A DNA stretch of 64,000 bases from Streptomyces fagopyri (lineage in GTDB: Bacteria > Actinomycetota > Actinomycetes > Streptomycetales > Streptomycetaceae): positions 5,890,001 through 5,954,000 of the forward strand of contig NZ_CP045643.1 in NCBI RefSeq assembly GCF_009498275.1. The letters are read 5' to 3'. The notes under the pieces are model-generated. The model worked only from the letters and a program-made list of their open reading frames with translations. It was not told the DNA's origin and searched no databases. Within the stretch, counting starts at the first letter, position 1. Each line of letters starts with the position of its first letter. Shown piece by piece: positions 42,328 through 54,140 of the stretch. A program made the position numbers and the translations under genes.

Positions 42328-44709
42328 ATGACCGAAGTCAACAGCGCAGATCAGGGACGGGGCGGGGGCGCGGGGCGCGGGAGGGGCGCGCGAGGAGGAG
42401 AGGGCGGCGCGGACGGTGACCCGCCCAGGGACGAGGTCGCGTTCGCGGACGGCACGCGGGCGGGCGGCGGTCCCCGGGCGGGTGACGCTCCCCGGGTAGG
42501 GGGCTGGACCCGGTTCGTGACCGGGCGGCCCCGGCTGTCCCTGCTCGTCGCGCTGTTGCTCACCGCCCTCGCGGTGGTCGCCGGCAGCGGCGTCGCCGAC
42601 CGGCTGGGCAGCGGCGGCTGGCAGGACCCGACCGCCGAGTCGACGTACGCGACGAAGGCGCTCGAGCGGGAGTTCCCCGCCTCCCAGCCCAATCTGCTGC
42701 TCCTGGTCGACTCCGGGCGGGCCTCGGTCGACGATCCCTCGGTCGCGGCCGAGGCGAAGCGGCTGACGGCACGGCTCGCCACCGAGCGGGGAGTCACGGG
42801 AGTCGGTTCTTACTGGGAGTCGGGCGCCCCGGCGCTGCGCGCCGAGGGCGGCCACGAGGCGCTGATAGCCGCGCGGATCACGGGCGACGAGAAGGCGGCG
42901 AGCGAGACCCTGGACCGTCTCGCTCCCTCCTACCGGGGCACGCACGGCCCGGTCGGGATCAAGGTCGGCGGCCCCGTCGCCGTGCAGCACGAGATGCAGA
43001 CCACCATCCGGGAGGACCTGACCCGGGCCGAGTTCATCGCCCTGCCGGTGACCCTCGTGCTGCTGGTGATGGTCTTCGGCAGCGCGATCGCGGCGCTGCT
43101 GCCGCTGGCTGTCGGCATCATCGCGATCCTGGGGACGAACGCCGTGCTGCGCGGCCTCACGGAGTTCACCGACGTCTCGGTCTTCGCGATGAACCTCACC
43201 ACGGCCCTGGGGCTCGGCCTCGCGATCGACTACGCCCTGTTCATCGTCCGCCGGTTCCGCGAGGAGCTGGCGACCGGCGCCGAGCCGGTGACCGCCGTCG
43301 CCACCACGCTGCGCACGGCGGGCCGCACGGTCCTGTTCTCCTCCCTCACGGTCGCCGTGTCGCTGGCCGCGATGCTGCTCTTCCCGCAGTACTTCCTGCG
43401 GTCCTTCGCCTACGCGGGCATCGCGGTGGTGCTGCTGGCCGCCGCGGCCGCCCTGATCCTGCTCCCGGCGGCCCTGGTACTGCTCGGCCACCGGGTCAAC
43501 TCCCTGGATCTGCGGCGCCTGTTCCGGCGCGGTGGGCCCCGCACGTCCGGCGACGGTGCGGCATGGGGACGCATGGCCTCCCTGGTCATGCGCCGGGCAC
43601 CGGTCTTCGCGGTGGCCACCACCGTCGGACTGATCGTCCTCGGCCTGCCCTTCATGGGCGTGAAGTTCGGCACGGCGGACGACCGGCAGCTGCCCTCGGG
43701 CGCGCCGTCCCACGTCGTCCAGCAGCACATCCGGGACGGTTTCCCGGGCAGCCCCGGCGGCGGGCTGGAGGTGCTCGCGGAGGGCCGGGCCACCGAGGCG
43801 CAGTACGCGGCGTACAAGAGCCGTATCGCCGCTCTCCCCGAGGCGCTGCGGGTGGACGGTCCCCTGGTGAAGGGCGGCGCCGCGTACTTCACGGTGCAGC
43901 CGAGGGGCGAGGCCGTCGGCGACGGGGCCCAGCGTCTGGTGCGCGAACTGCGCGCCACGGACGCCCCGTTCCGTACGTCGGTGACCGGCACGGCCGCGGT
44001 CCTGGTCGACTCGAAGCACGCGATAGCCGACCGGCTCCCCTGGGCGGCGGCCTTCATCGCGATCGTCACGCTGCTGCTGGTCTTCCTCCTCACCGGCAGT
44101 GTCCTGATCCCGGTCCAGGCGGTGCTGCTCAACGCGCTCAGCCTGACGGCGATGTTCGGCGCGGTGGTCTGGGTCTTCCAGGACGGTCACCTCTCCGGCC
44201 CTCTCGGCTTCACCAGCCCGGGATCGATCGAGACGACCCTCCCGGTGCTGATGTTCTGCGTGGCCTTCGGACTGTCCATGGACTACGGCGTCTTCCTCCT
44301 CTCCCGCATGAAGGAGGAGTACGACCGCACGGGCGACCACCGGGAGTCGGTCCGCTTCGGCCTCCAGCGCACCGGCGGACTGATCACGGCGGCCGCGGTC
44401 ATCCTGGCGGTGGTGATGGTCGCGATCGGCACCTCGCGCGTGACCAACACCAAGATGCTGGGACTGGGCATCGCGCTCGCCGTCCTGATGGACGCGATGG
44501 TCGTGCGCAGCCTGTTGGTCCCGGCGGTCATGCGCCTCACTGGGCGCGCGACCTGGTGGGCGCCGGCGCCACTGCGGCGCTTCCACGACCGGTTCGGACT
44601 CAGCGAGGGCGAAGCGCGGCAGCCGGCCGCCACTGAGGCGGACGAAGCGGGCGGCCACGGCGAGGAGGCGGACGACCGGGACCGGGACAAGGTCGAGGCG
44701 CGCGGTTAG
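42328..44709 (+). CDS. MMPL family RND-type transporter
   Basis: This 793-residue membrane protein has a Gly/Arg/Asp-rich N-terminal tail of about 60 residues and 12 membrane segments in two repeats. Each repeat contains the proton-relay motif of the family: LGLAIDYALFIVRRF and FGLSMDYGVFLLSRM. Extracytoplasmic loops lie after the first and seventh segments. The C-terminus is acidic. MMPL proteins export lipids or amphipathic molecules. Control by the divergent TetR gene through the two operators is likely. The ATG at 42328 has a distant AAGGGG site. Confidence 0.93.
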   Translation: MTEVNSADQGRGGGAGRGRGARGGEGGADGDPPRDEVAFADGTRAGGGPRAGDAPRVGGWTRFVTGRPRLSLLVALLLTALAVVAGSGVADRLGSGGWQDPTAESTYATKALEREFPASQPNLLLLVDSGRASVDDPSVAAEAKRLTARLATERGVTGVGSYWESGAPALRAEGGHEALIAARITGDEKAASETLDRLAPSYRGTHGPVGIKVGGPVAVQHEMQTTIREDLTRAEFIALPVTLVLLVMVFGSAIAALLPLAVGIIAILGTNAVLRGLTEFTDVSVFAMNLTTALGLGLAIDYALFIVRRFREELATGAEPVTAVATTLRTAGRTVLFSSLTVAVSLAAMLLFPQYFLRSFAYAGIAVVLLAAAAALILLPAALVLLGHRVNSLDLRRLFRRGGPRTSGDGAAWGRMASLVMRRAPVFAVATTVGLIVLGLPFMGVKFGTADDRQLPSGAPSHVVQQHIRDGFPGSPGGGLEVLAEGRATEAQYAAYKSRIAALPEALRVDGPLVKGGAAYFTVQPRGEAVGDGAQRLVRELRATDAPFRTSVTGTAAVLVDSKHAIADRLPWAAAFIAIVTLLLVFLLTGSVLIPVQAVLLNALSLTAMFGAVVWVFQDGHLSGPLGFTSPGSIETTLPVLMFCVAFGLSMDYGVFLLSRMKEEYDRTGDHRESVRFGLQRTGGLITAAAVILAVVMVAIGTSRVTNTKMLGLGIALAVLMDAMVVRSLLVPAVMRLTGRATWWAPAPLRRFHDRFGLSEGEARQPAATEADEAGGHGEEADDRDRDKVEARG

Positions 44710-44751
44710 CGTTCATCCCGGACGGTGATCTCCGGGCGGAGGGTGGGGCGG

Positions 44752-45786
<1,035 letters not shown>

Positions 45787-45895
45787 GCGGATCCGTCGCG
45801 GGGTGACCGCGGTGCACGGCCCGCTCGGCGGGATCCGGGCCCGCGCGGAGCGGGGGAGAGGGCCGGGGTTCGCGTGTCCCGCCCCATCCGGTGGC

Positions 45896-46018
45896 ACCCG
45901 GGCGGGACGGGACAGGACGGTGACGGCGGACGGGACGGAGACCGTGGACGGGACGGGACGGGGACGGGGGCAGGGGCAGGGAAAGGGCCGTGGGCGGGGG
46001 CCGCGGGCCGGCGGGTGG
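45896..46018. repeat. GGGACGG-type simple repeat
   Basis: Degenerate GGGACGG, GACGG and GGGGCA units fill the gap between the dehydrogenase and the end of the small HTH gene. Confidence 0.7.
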
Positions 46019-46020
46019 GG

Positions 46021-46221
46021 TCAGTCGGATCTGCGGCCGCGGTTTCCGGGGCGGGAGGCGACCCAGGCGCGGACGGTGTCCGGGTACCAGTAGGGCTTGC
46101 CGCTCTCCACGTGGTCAGGAGGGGGCAGTAACCCGTGCTTGCGATACGACCGCACGGTGTCCGGCTGCACCTTGATGTGCGCCGCGATCTCCTTGTACGA
46201 CCAGAGCCTTCGGTCGGTCAT
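46021..46221 (-). CDS. Small MerR/AlpA-like helix-turn-helix protein
   Basis: This 66-residue protein starts MTDRRLWSYKEIAAHIKVQPDTVRSYRKHGLLPPPD; ATG 46221 lies 8 bases from GGGAGG. The winged helix reads through GKPYWYPDTVRAWVASRPG. It consists of little more than the DNA-binding domain. Such small proteins act as excisionases on mobile elements or as chromosomal regulators. No integrase or attachment site is seen nearby, so a chromosomal role is favoured. Its upstream region carries repeated GTGACGCAA and TGTGAC words. Confidence 0.85.
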   Translation of the reverse strand: MTDRRLWSYKEIAAHIKVQPDTVRSYRKHGLLPPPDHVESGKPYWYPDTVRAWVASRPGNRGRRSD

Positions 46222-46615
46222 GAGTGGCACCTCCCTGCGCGCGCCACGGCGGCGGCCGGGGGGTGGCCGTCGGGGGAGCCGGGCGCTGCGCTGGTGATCA
46301 CAAAGCCTGTGCCCGGTGAACGACGCGGCGTGAGCGCAGGGCAGTGCTTGTCGACCGGGTGTGACGCAAGACCCGCGTACACGGGACATGTGTGACAGGA
46401 AGGTGGCATTTGTGACACAGGTGACGCAATGGGAGGGAGCGTCGCGTGTGTGCGGGCGGGCGCGGGGTCACTCGCCGCCCCGGCCCGCACACACGCCACC
46501 GCCTGATCCCCGCCTCCCGGCCCGGTCCGCGAGCCCCGCGAGGTCCCTGCGGGTTCTGCGGGTTCCGCGGGTTCCCGCCGGGTCCTTCACGGGCTCCGCG
46601 GGGCCCCGCGGGCCG
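46222..46615. other. Intergenic region with GTGAC direct repeats
   Basis: No gene is seen. GTGACGCAA occurs at 46361-46369 and 46421-46429, and TGTGAC at 46360, 46391 and 46411, all upstream of the small HTH gene, so they may be its own sites. 46540-46615 is a GCGGGTTCC-type simple repeat. Confidence 0.5.
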
Positions 46616-47545
46616 TCAGGCCCCGCAGGAGCGGAGGAACGCCCGGGTCCGCTGGGCGATCGGCAGCGGCTTGTCCGGCGGGCACGGGTACATGTCCTGC
46701 TCGACGATCGCGAAGAGGTCGACGTCGAGCTTCTGCGCGGCGGCGAGCACCGGCTCCAGCGCTGGTACGCCGGACGGCGGCTCGCACATCACGCCGCGGC
46801 CGACGGCGGGCCCGAACGGCACCTCGTTCGCCCGCACCTCGGCGAGGATCGACGGGTCCACCTGCTTGAGGTGCAGGTACCCGATGCGCTCCCCGTACGT
46901 CTCGATCAGCTTGACGCTGTCGCCGCCGCAGTAGGCGTAGTGCCCGGTGTCGAGGCACAGCGACACCAGCGAGGAGTCGGTCGAGTCGAGGAAACGGGTG
47001 ACGTTCTCCTCGCTGTCGATGTGTGTGTCGGCATGCGGGTGGACGACGATCCGCAGCCCGTAGCGCTCGCGCACCTCGTGGGCGAGCCGCTCGGTCTGGG
47101 AGGTCAGATCACGCCACTGCGCGGGGGTGAGGGTGCTGTCCTCCAGCACCTCGCCCGTCTTGTCGTCCCGCCAGAAGGCCGGGATCACGACGAGGTGCTC
47201 GGCGCCCATCGCCTGGGTGAGCGCCGCGATGTCGGAGACGTGCGCCCAGGTGGCGTCCCACACCTCCGGTCCCCGGTGCAGCCCGGTGAAGACGGTGCCG
47301 GCCGACACGGTGAGCCCGCGCCGCGTGGTCTCCTCGCGGAGGACGGCCGGATCGGTCGGCAGATAGCCGTACGGACCCAGCTCGATCCACTCGTAACCGG
47401 ACTGCGAGACCTCGTCGAGGAAGCGCTGCCAGGGGACCTGTTGCGGGTCGTCGGGGAACCACACGCCCCAGGAGTCCGGAGCCGAACCGATCCGGATGCG
47501 GGACAGTGAGGACTGGGGTGATGTCTGCGGTGACAACGACGTCAT
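46616..47545 (-). CDS. Inosose dehydratase-like TIM-barrel protein
   Basis: This 309-residue protein is of the xylose isomerase-like fold. Signature stretches are RIRIGSAPDSWGVWFPDDP, GYEWIELGPYGYLP, IVVHPHADTHIDSEENVTRFLD, VSLCLDTGHYAYCGGDSV and YLHLKQVDPS. These resemble the IolE/IolI/IolH group of inositol catabolism, and the SAPDSWG start is typical of IolE-type proteins in actinobacteria. It diverges from iolC across a 122-base promoter region. Dehydration of 2-keto-myo-inositol is the step otherwise missing here, so IolE is the best inference. Start ATG 47545 follows GGAAG. Confidence 0.75.
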   Translation of the reverse strand: MTSLSPQTSPQSSLSRIRIGSAPDSWGVWFPDDPQQVPWQRFLDEVSQSGYEWIELGPYGYLPTDPAVLREETTRRGLTVSAGTVFTGLHRGPEVWDATWAHVSDIAALTQAMGAEHLVVIPAFWRDDKTGEVLEDSTLTPAQWRDLTSQTERLAHEVRERYGLRIVVHPHADTHIDSEENVTRFLDSTDSSLVSLCLDTGHYAYCGGDSVKLIETYGERIGYLHLKQVDPSILAEVRANEVPFGPAVGRGVMCEPPSGVPALEPVLAAAQKLDVDLFAIVEQDMYPCPPDKPLPIAQRTRAFLRSCGA

Positions 47546-47586
47546 GGGCGTCAGCTTCCGACGGCCCCGGTGAGGTGTCAAGGCCT

Positions 47587-47604
47587 GGTCCGAATGTCTG
47601 GACA
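47587..47604. promoter_or_regulatory. Palindromic motif shared with the DUF993 operon
   Basis: GGTCC-N8-GGACA lies between iolE-like and iolC, directly above the iolC -35 box. It matches the site at 18601-18618 at 14 of 18 positions. It is a candidate binding site for the inositol regulator. Confidence 0.45.
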
Positions 47605-47609
47605 AACCG

Positions 47610-47639
47610 TTGACAGGGCGTCCCGCGCGGGGCTAGACC
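47610..47639 (+). promoter_or_regulatory. Candidate iolC promoter
   Basis: TTGACA (47610-47615) and TAGACC (47634-47639) are 18 bases apart. The ATG of iolC is 29 bases further. The -35 is consensus. Confidence 0.6.
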
Positions 47640-47667
47640 TTGGGGAAGCCGAAGCGAAGGGAACTCG

Positions 47668-48618
47668 ATGGCGTACGACCTGATCACCATGGGACGGATC
47701 GGCGTGGACCTGTATCCGTTGCAGACGGGGGTCTCGCTGGCGAGGGTGTCGTCCTTCGGGAAGTTCCTCGGCGGATCGGCGACGAACGTCGCGGTGGCGG
47801 CGGCCCGGCTGGGCCGGAACACGGCGGTGATCACGCGCACGGGCGACGATCCCTTCGGCACGTACCTCCACGAGGCGCTGCGCGACTTCGGCGTCGACGA
47901 CCGCTGGGTCACCCCGGTCGCCGGCCTGCCGACACCGGTCACGTTCTGCGAGGTCTTCCCGCCCGACGACTTCCCCCTGTACTTCTACCGGCAGCCCAAG
48001 GCCCCGGACCTGGAGATCGACGCGCACGACCTCGACCTGGGCGCCGTCCGCGAGGCGCGCATCTTCTGGATGACGGGAACCGGCCTGAGCGAGGAGCCCA
48101 GCCGCACGGCGACGCTCGCCGCGCTCGCCCACCGCGCCAGGTCCGGTACGACGGTCTTCGACCTCGACTGGCGTCCCATGTTCTGGAAGGACCCGGACTC
48201 CGCCCGGCCCTTCTACGCGGAGGCCCTGCGCCACACCACCGTGGCCGTCGGCAACCTCGACGAGGTCGAGATCGCCACCGGCGAGCGCGAACCGCACGCG
48301 GCCGCCCGCGCCCTTCTCGACGCCGGTGTCGAACTCGCCGTGGTCAAGCAGGGCCCCAAGGGCGTCCTGGCCGTCCACCGCGACGGCACGTCCGCCGAGG
48401 TCCCGCCCCTCCCGGTGACGGTCCTCAACGGTCTCGGTGCCGGCGACGCCTTCGGCGGCTCCCTCTGCCACGGCCTGCTGTCCGGCTGGGATCTGGAGCG
48501 GATCATGCGGCACGCGAACGCCGCGGGCGCCATCGTCGCGTCCCGGCTGGAGTGTTCCTCCGCGATGCCGACCCCCGACGAGGTCGAGGGCGCGCTCGCG
48601 GCGGGAGCGGTCCGATGA
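47668..48618 (+). CDS. iolC: 5-dehydro-2-deoxygluconokinase
   Basis: This 316-residue PfkB kinase phosphorylates 5-keto-2-deoxygluconate. It begins MAYDLITMGRIGVDLYPLQTG, typical of IolC. GGSATNVAVAAARLG is signature 1, the DWRPMFW motif is IolC-specific, and NGLGAGDAFGGSLCHGL carries the catalytic Asp. ATG 47668 follows GAAGGGAA. It is the first gene of the plus-strand iol operon; its stop overlaps the next start as ATGA. Confidence 0.95.
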   Translation: MAYDLITMGRIGVDLYPLQTGVSLARVSSFGKFLGGSATNVAVAAARLGRNTAVITRTGDDPFGTYLHEALRDFGVDDRWVTPVAGLPTPVTFCEVFPPDDFPLYFYRQPKAPDLEIDAHDLDLGAVREARIFWMTGTGLSEEPSRTATLAALAHRARSGTTVFDLDWRPMFWKDPDSARPFYAEALRHTTVAVGNLDEVEIATGEREPHAAARALLDAGVELAVVKQGPKGVLAVHRDGTSAEVPPLPVTVLNGLGAGDAFGGSLCHGLLSGWDLERIMRHANAAGAIVASRLECSSAMPTPDEVEGALAAGAVR

Positions 48619-49811
48619 GGGCGGGACGCGTGGGACACGAGGGCGGCGATCCCTCGGCGCACGGGCATCAGGGCAGCCGTGACGGCCATGACGGTCGTGA
48701 CGGTCGTGACGGAGACACCGGCCGTGACGGACATGACGGCCAGGACGGCGGCACCGGGCGCGGCGCGCACGACACGCCCGACACACCGAACACACCCGCC
48801 GCACCCACCGAGCGTGACAGCCACACCCAGCCCGTCAGCCACACCCAGTCCCTCGGTCGCACCCAGCCCGTGGGCCCGGGCCCACGCGCCGGTCACGCCG
48901 ACGTCGCGGGCGCTCTGCGCACGGGCCCCCCGCACGTCGACGTCGCCGCGCTCGTCCAGCTGCGTGCCCGTCACCCGGAGGCCGTCGCGGAGGCCGCCGC
49001 GCGCCGCCCGCGCCGGCCCCTCCTCGACGACACCGGCCGGCTCATGATCGTCGCCGCGGACCACCCGGCCCGCGGGGCGCTCGCCGTCGGCGACCGCAAG
49101 TTCGCCATGGCGAGCCGCGCCGACCTGCTGGAGCGGCTCTGCCTCGCCCTCTCGCGCCCCGGCGTCGACGGAGTGCTCGCCACCGCGGACATCCTCGACG
49201 ACCTGCTGCTGCTCGGTGCCCTGGACCACAAGGTGGTCCTCGGTTCGATGAACCGCGGCGGTCTGGCGGGCGCCTCCTTCGAGCTGGACGACCGCTTCAC
49301 CGGCCACCGCCCGCGGGACATCGAACGGTTCGGTTTCGACGCGGGCAAGCTGCTGCTGCGCATCGACTACGACGACCCGGGCTCGCTGCGCACCCTGGAG
49401 TCCACCGCCCGCGCGATAGACGAGATGGCGGAACGTCAACTCCCGGTCTTCGTGGAACCGTTCCTTTCCCGTCGCCGTGCGGACGGCCGGCTCGTCAACG
49501 ATCTGAGCGCCGACGCCGTGATCAAGTCCATCGCCATCGCCAGTGGCCTGGGCGGCAGCTCGGCGTACACCTGGCTGAAGGTCCCCGTCACCGACAACCC
49601 GGACGACATGGCCCGGGTCATGGAGACCTCCACCCTGCCCGCCGTGCTGCTCGGCGGCGATGTCGGCGAGGACCAGGAGGGCGCGTACGAGAAGTGGCGC
49701 GGCGCGCTCCAGCTCCCCACCGTGCAGGGCCTGGTCGTCGGCCGCTCGCTGCTGTACCCGGCCGACGGCGATGTGACCGCCGCGGTGGACACCGCCGTAG
49801 GACTGTTGTGA
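48615..49811 (+). CDS. Cgl0158-family barrel protein, probable DKGP aldolase
   Basis: This 398-residue protein is coupled to iolC by ATGA. Residues 1-95 are low complexity: tandem GHDGRDG-type repeats, then HTQP repeats. The barrel starts near residue 100 (VDVAALVQLRARHPEAVAEAA) and shows LMIVAADHPARGALAVG, GVLATADILDDLLLLGAL, LGSMNRGGLAG, PVFVEPFLSRR and YTWLKVPVTDN with a Lys placed like a Schiff-base lysine. In many bacteria the aldolase that cleaves the IolC product is fused to IolC. This gene occupies that place, so cleavage to malonate semialdehyde and dihydroxyacetone phosphate is inferred. Confidence 0.78.
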   Translation: MRAGRVGHEGGDPSAHGHQGSRDGHDGRDGRDGDTGRDGHDGQDGGTGRGAHDTPDTPNTPAAPTERDSHTQPVSHTQSLGRTQPVGPGPRAGHADVAGALRTGPPHVDVAALVQLRARHPEAVAEAAARRPRRPLLDDTGRLMIVAADHPARGALAVGDRKFAMASRADLLERLCLALSRPGVDGVLATADILDDLLLLGALDHKVVLGSMNRGGLAGASFELDDRFTGHRPRDIERFGFDAGKLLLRIDYDDPGSLRTLESTARAIDEMAERQLPVFVEPFLSRRRADGRLVNDLSADAVIKSIAIASGLGGSSAYTWLKVPVTDNPDDMARVMETSTLPAVLLGGDVGEDQEGAYEKWRGALQLPTVQGLVVGRSLLYPADGDVTAAVDTAVGLL

Positions 49812-49818
49812 GGATCGG

Positions 49819-50643
49819 ATGACGAGCAACGACCTGTACGTCCCCAGGGGTGCCGCCGCCGGAGGGCCGTACGCCGTCGACATCGGCCCCGAGCGGGCCG
49901 GCTGGACGCACAGCAGTCTGCGCGTGGTGGAGCTGGAGCCGGGTGGCACCCACACCTTCGGCACCGGTGACAGCGAGTGGATCGTGCTTCCGCTGAGCGG
50001 CGCCTGTACGGTGCGCACAGAGGACGAAGAGTTCCAAATCCTGGGTCGGGAAAGCGTGTTCGCGGGGGTAACCGACTTCGCGTACGTGCCCCGAGACGCC
50101 CGGGCACAGATCGCCTCCGGCGCGGGAGGCCGCTTCGCCCTGGCAGGAGCGAAGTGCGAGCGCCGACTCCCCGCCCGCTACGGCCCCGCGCCGGAGGTTC
50201 CCGTCGAAGACCGCGGCAGCGGCAGTTGCGCCCGCCAGGTGCGCAACTTCGCCTCTGCCGACGCCTTCGACTGCGACAAGCTCATCGCCGTCGAGGTCGT
50301 CACCCCCGGCGGCCACTGGTCCTCGTATCCGCCGCACAAGCACGACGAGTACCGGCCGGGCGAGGAGAGCGAGCTCGAGGAGATCTACTACTTCGAGATC
50401 GACGGCCCGAACGGATTCGGCTATCAGCGCGTATTTCCTTCGCGTGAGGGCGGAACCGACGTCCTCGCCGAGGTCCGCACCGGCGATGCCGTGCTCGTCC
50501 CCGACGGGTGGCACGGTCCGTCCATCGCCCAGCCCGGCCACGCGATGTACTACCTGAACGTGATGGCCGGACCGGGCGAGGAGCGGGAGTGGCGGATCTG
50601 CTTCCACCCGGGACACGCAGAAAGCACAGAGGGCTACCGATGA
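49819..50643 (+). CDS. iolB: 5-deoxy-glucuronate isomerase
   Basis: This 274-residue bicupin isomerase converts 5-deoxyglucuronate to 5-keto-2-deoxygluconate. The metal site is visible as YPPHKHDEY...ELEEIYYFEIDGPNGFGYQRVF, with two His and Glu, and a later His (DGWHGPSIAQPGHAMYYLNVMAGP). The C-terminus RICFHPGH is also conserved. ATG 49819 is 8 bases after the previous stop, and its own stop overlaps iolD as ATGA. Confidence 0.95.
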   Translation: MTSNDLYVPRGAAAGGPYAVDIGPERAGWTHSSLRVVELEPGGTHTFGTGDSEWIVLPLSGACTVRTEDEEFQILGRESVFAGVTDFAYVPRDARAQIASGAGGRFALAGAKCERRLPARYGPAPEVPVEDRGSGSCARQVRNFASADAFDCDKLIAVEVVTPGGHWSSYPPHKHDEYRPGEESELEEIYYFEIDGPNGFGYQRVFPSREGGTDVLAEVRTGDAVLVPDGWHGPSIAQPGHAMYYLNVMAGPGEEREWRICFHPGHAESTEGYR

Positions 50644-52553
50644 CGGATCCGACGACGAAGGTGTCAGAGGCGCCGACGACGACCAGGCTGACGGTCGCGC
50701 AGGCGCTGGTGAGGTTCCTGGCCGCGCAGTACACCGAGCGGGACGGCGAGCGGCAGCGGCTGATCGCCGCCACCTGGGGGATCTTCGGCCACGGCAACGT
50801 CGCCGGGATCGGCCAGGCGCTCGTCGAGTACCCCGACGAGATGCCGTACCTCCAGGGCCGCAACGAGCAGTCCATGGTCCACGCGGCGGTCGGCTACGCG
50901 CGGCAGAGCAACCGGCTGTCGGCGCACGCCGTGACCACGTCCATCGGTCCCGGCGCGACCAATCTCGTCACGGGCGCCGCGCTCGCGACGATCAACCACC
51001 TCCCGGTGCTCCTCCTGCCCGGTGACACCTTCGCGACCCGCCCCGCGGACCCGGTGCTCCAGCAGCTCGAACTCCCGTACGCGGGCGATGTGTCGGTCAA
51101 CGACTGCCTGCGCCCGGTGTCGAGGTACTTCGACCGGGTGACCCGCCCCGAGGCCCTGATCCCGGCCGCCCTGCAGGCGATGCGGGTGCTCAGCGACCCG
51201 GTGGAGACCGGCGCCGTCACCCTGGCGCTGCCGCAGGACGTGCAGGCGGAGGCGTACGACTGGCCGGTGGAGTTCTTCGCGGAGCGGACCTGGACCGTGC
51301 GCCGCCCGGCGGCCGACGCGGTCGAGCTGGCCGCCGCCGTCGCGGCGGTCCGCGGGGCCCGGCGCCCGCTGATCGTCGCGGGCGGCGGTGTGCACCACAG
51401 CCGTGCCGAGGAGGCGCTCGCGGAATTCGCCGCGGCCACCCGTATTCCGGTCGCCTCCACACAGGCGGGCAAGGGGTCGCTGCGCTGGGACCACCCGCAG
51501 GACGTGGGCGGCATCGGCCACACGGGCACCGCGACCGCCGACGAGCTCGCGCGCACGGCTGACCTGGTGATCGGCGTCGGCACCCGCTACACCGACTTCA
51601 CCACCGCCTCCGGCACCCTCTTCACCGCCCCGGGCGTCCGCTTCCTGAACCTCAACATCGCGCCCTACGACGGCCACAAGCTCTCCGGGACACCGCTGGT
51701 CGCCGACGCGCGGGCCGGGCTCGTCGCCCTCACCGAGGCGCTGCTGCTGCACGAGCACCGTGCCGAGGCCGGGTACGTCACGGAGTACACGGACGACAAG
51801 GAGCGGTGGGAGTACCGGGTCGACGCGGCGTTCGAGGCCGAGGACATCGACCTGCGGCCCACCCAGCCGCAGGTCCTCGGCGTCCTCGACGAACTGGTCA
51901 CCGACGACGACATCCTGATCAACGCGGCCGGTTCGCTCCCCGGTGACCTGCACAAACTGTGGCGGGCACGGTCGCGCGACCAGTACCACGTCGAGTACGG
52001 CTACTCGTGCATGGGCTACGAGATCCCGGCCGCGATCGGCGTCCGGCTGGCGGCGCCGGACCGGCCCGTGTGGGCGCTGGTCGGCGACGGCACGTATCTG
52101 ATGATGCCGACCGAGATCGTCACCGCCGTGCAGGAGGGCGTCGCGATCAAGGTCCTCATCCTGCAGAACCACGGCTACGCCTCGATCGGCGGCCTCTCCG
52201 AGTCCGTGGGCGGCGAGCGGTACGGCACCGCGTACCGCTTCCGCTCCGAGGACGGCACGTACACGGGAGCCCCGCTGCCCGTCGATCTCGCCGCCAACGC
52301 GGCCAGCCTCGGCATGCGTGTGCTGCGTGCGAAGACCGTCCGTGACCTGCGCTCGGCTCTGGCCGAGGCGCGGGACGCGGACACTCCCACTTGTGTCTAC
52401 GTGGAGACCAGAACGGCAGACACAGTGTCGGGCGCGCCCCCGGCCCAAGCCTGGTGGGATGTACCCGTGGCCGAGACCGCGACCCGAACGTCGGCGGTCA
52501 AGGCACGTGAGGAGTACGACCGGCACGTCGCCGCCCGACGCCGCCATCTGTGA
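50640..52553 (+). CDS. iolD: 3D-(3,5/4)-trihydroxycyclohexane-1,2-dione hydrolase
   Basis: This 637-residue thiamine diphosphate enzyme opens the inositol ring. The N-terminal domain carries the catalytic Glu in LQGRNEQSMVHAAVGYA. The central domain is PLIVAGGGVHHS. The C-terminal cofactor motif is GDGTYLMMPTEIVTAV followed by ILQNHGYASIGGL. ATG 50640 overlaps the iolB stop by 4 bases and gives the usual family length. The last gene of the operon starts 14 bases after its stop. Confidence 0.95.
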   Translation: MTDPTTKVSEAPTTTRLTVAQALVRFLAAQYTERDGERQRLIAATWGIFGHGNVAGIGQALVEYPDEMPYLQGRNEQSMVHAAVGYARQSNRLSAHAVTTSIGPGATNLVTGAALATINHLPVLLLPGDTFATRPADPVLQQLELPYAGDVSVNDCLRPVSRYFDRVTRPEALIPAALQAMRVLSDPVETGAVTLALPQDVQAEAYDWPVEFFAERTWTVRRPAADAVELAAAVAAVRGARRPLIVAGGGVHHSRAEEALAEFAAATRIPVASTQAGKGSLRWDHPQDVGGIGHTGTATADELARTADLVIGVGTRYTDFTTASGTLFTAPGVRFLNLNIAPYDGHKLSGTPLVADARAGLVALTEALLLHEHRAEAGYVTEYTDDKERWEYRVDAAFEAEDIDLRPTQPQVLGVLDELVTDDDILINAAGSLPGDLHKLWRARSRDQYHVEYGYSCMGYEIPAAIGVRLAAPDRPVWALVGDGTYLMMPTEIVTAVQEGVAIKVLILQNHGYASIGGLSESVGGERYGTAYRFRSEDGTYTGAPLPVDLAANAASLGMRVLRAKTVRDLRSALAEARDADTPTCVYVETRTADTVSGAPPAQAWWDVPVAETATRTSAVKAREEYDRHVAARRRHL

Positions 52554-52567
52554 AGGAGTTCTTGGCC

Positions 52568-54079
<1,512 letters not shown>

Positions 54080-54087
54080 GCCACCCC

Positions 54088-54127
54088 GGTGCCCCGCCCC
54101 GCCCGTTCTCCGGCGGGGCGGGGCACC
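54088..54127. terminator. Bidirectional terminator between iolA and lipoprotein gene
   Basis: GGTGCCCCGCCCCGCC pairs perfectly with its complement over 16 bp around an 8-base loop. It lies 9 bases after the iolA stop and 14 before the stop of the convergent gene. Confidence 0.85.
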
Positions 54128-54140
54128 GTCGTGTCCGGGG

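Noticed and set aside
46021..46221. Small HTH protein considered as the excisionase of an integrated element
   Set aside because: No integrase, tRNA gene or attachment-site duplication is visible within the window.
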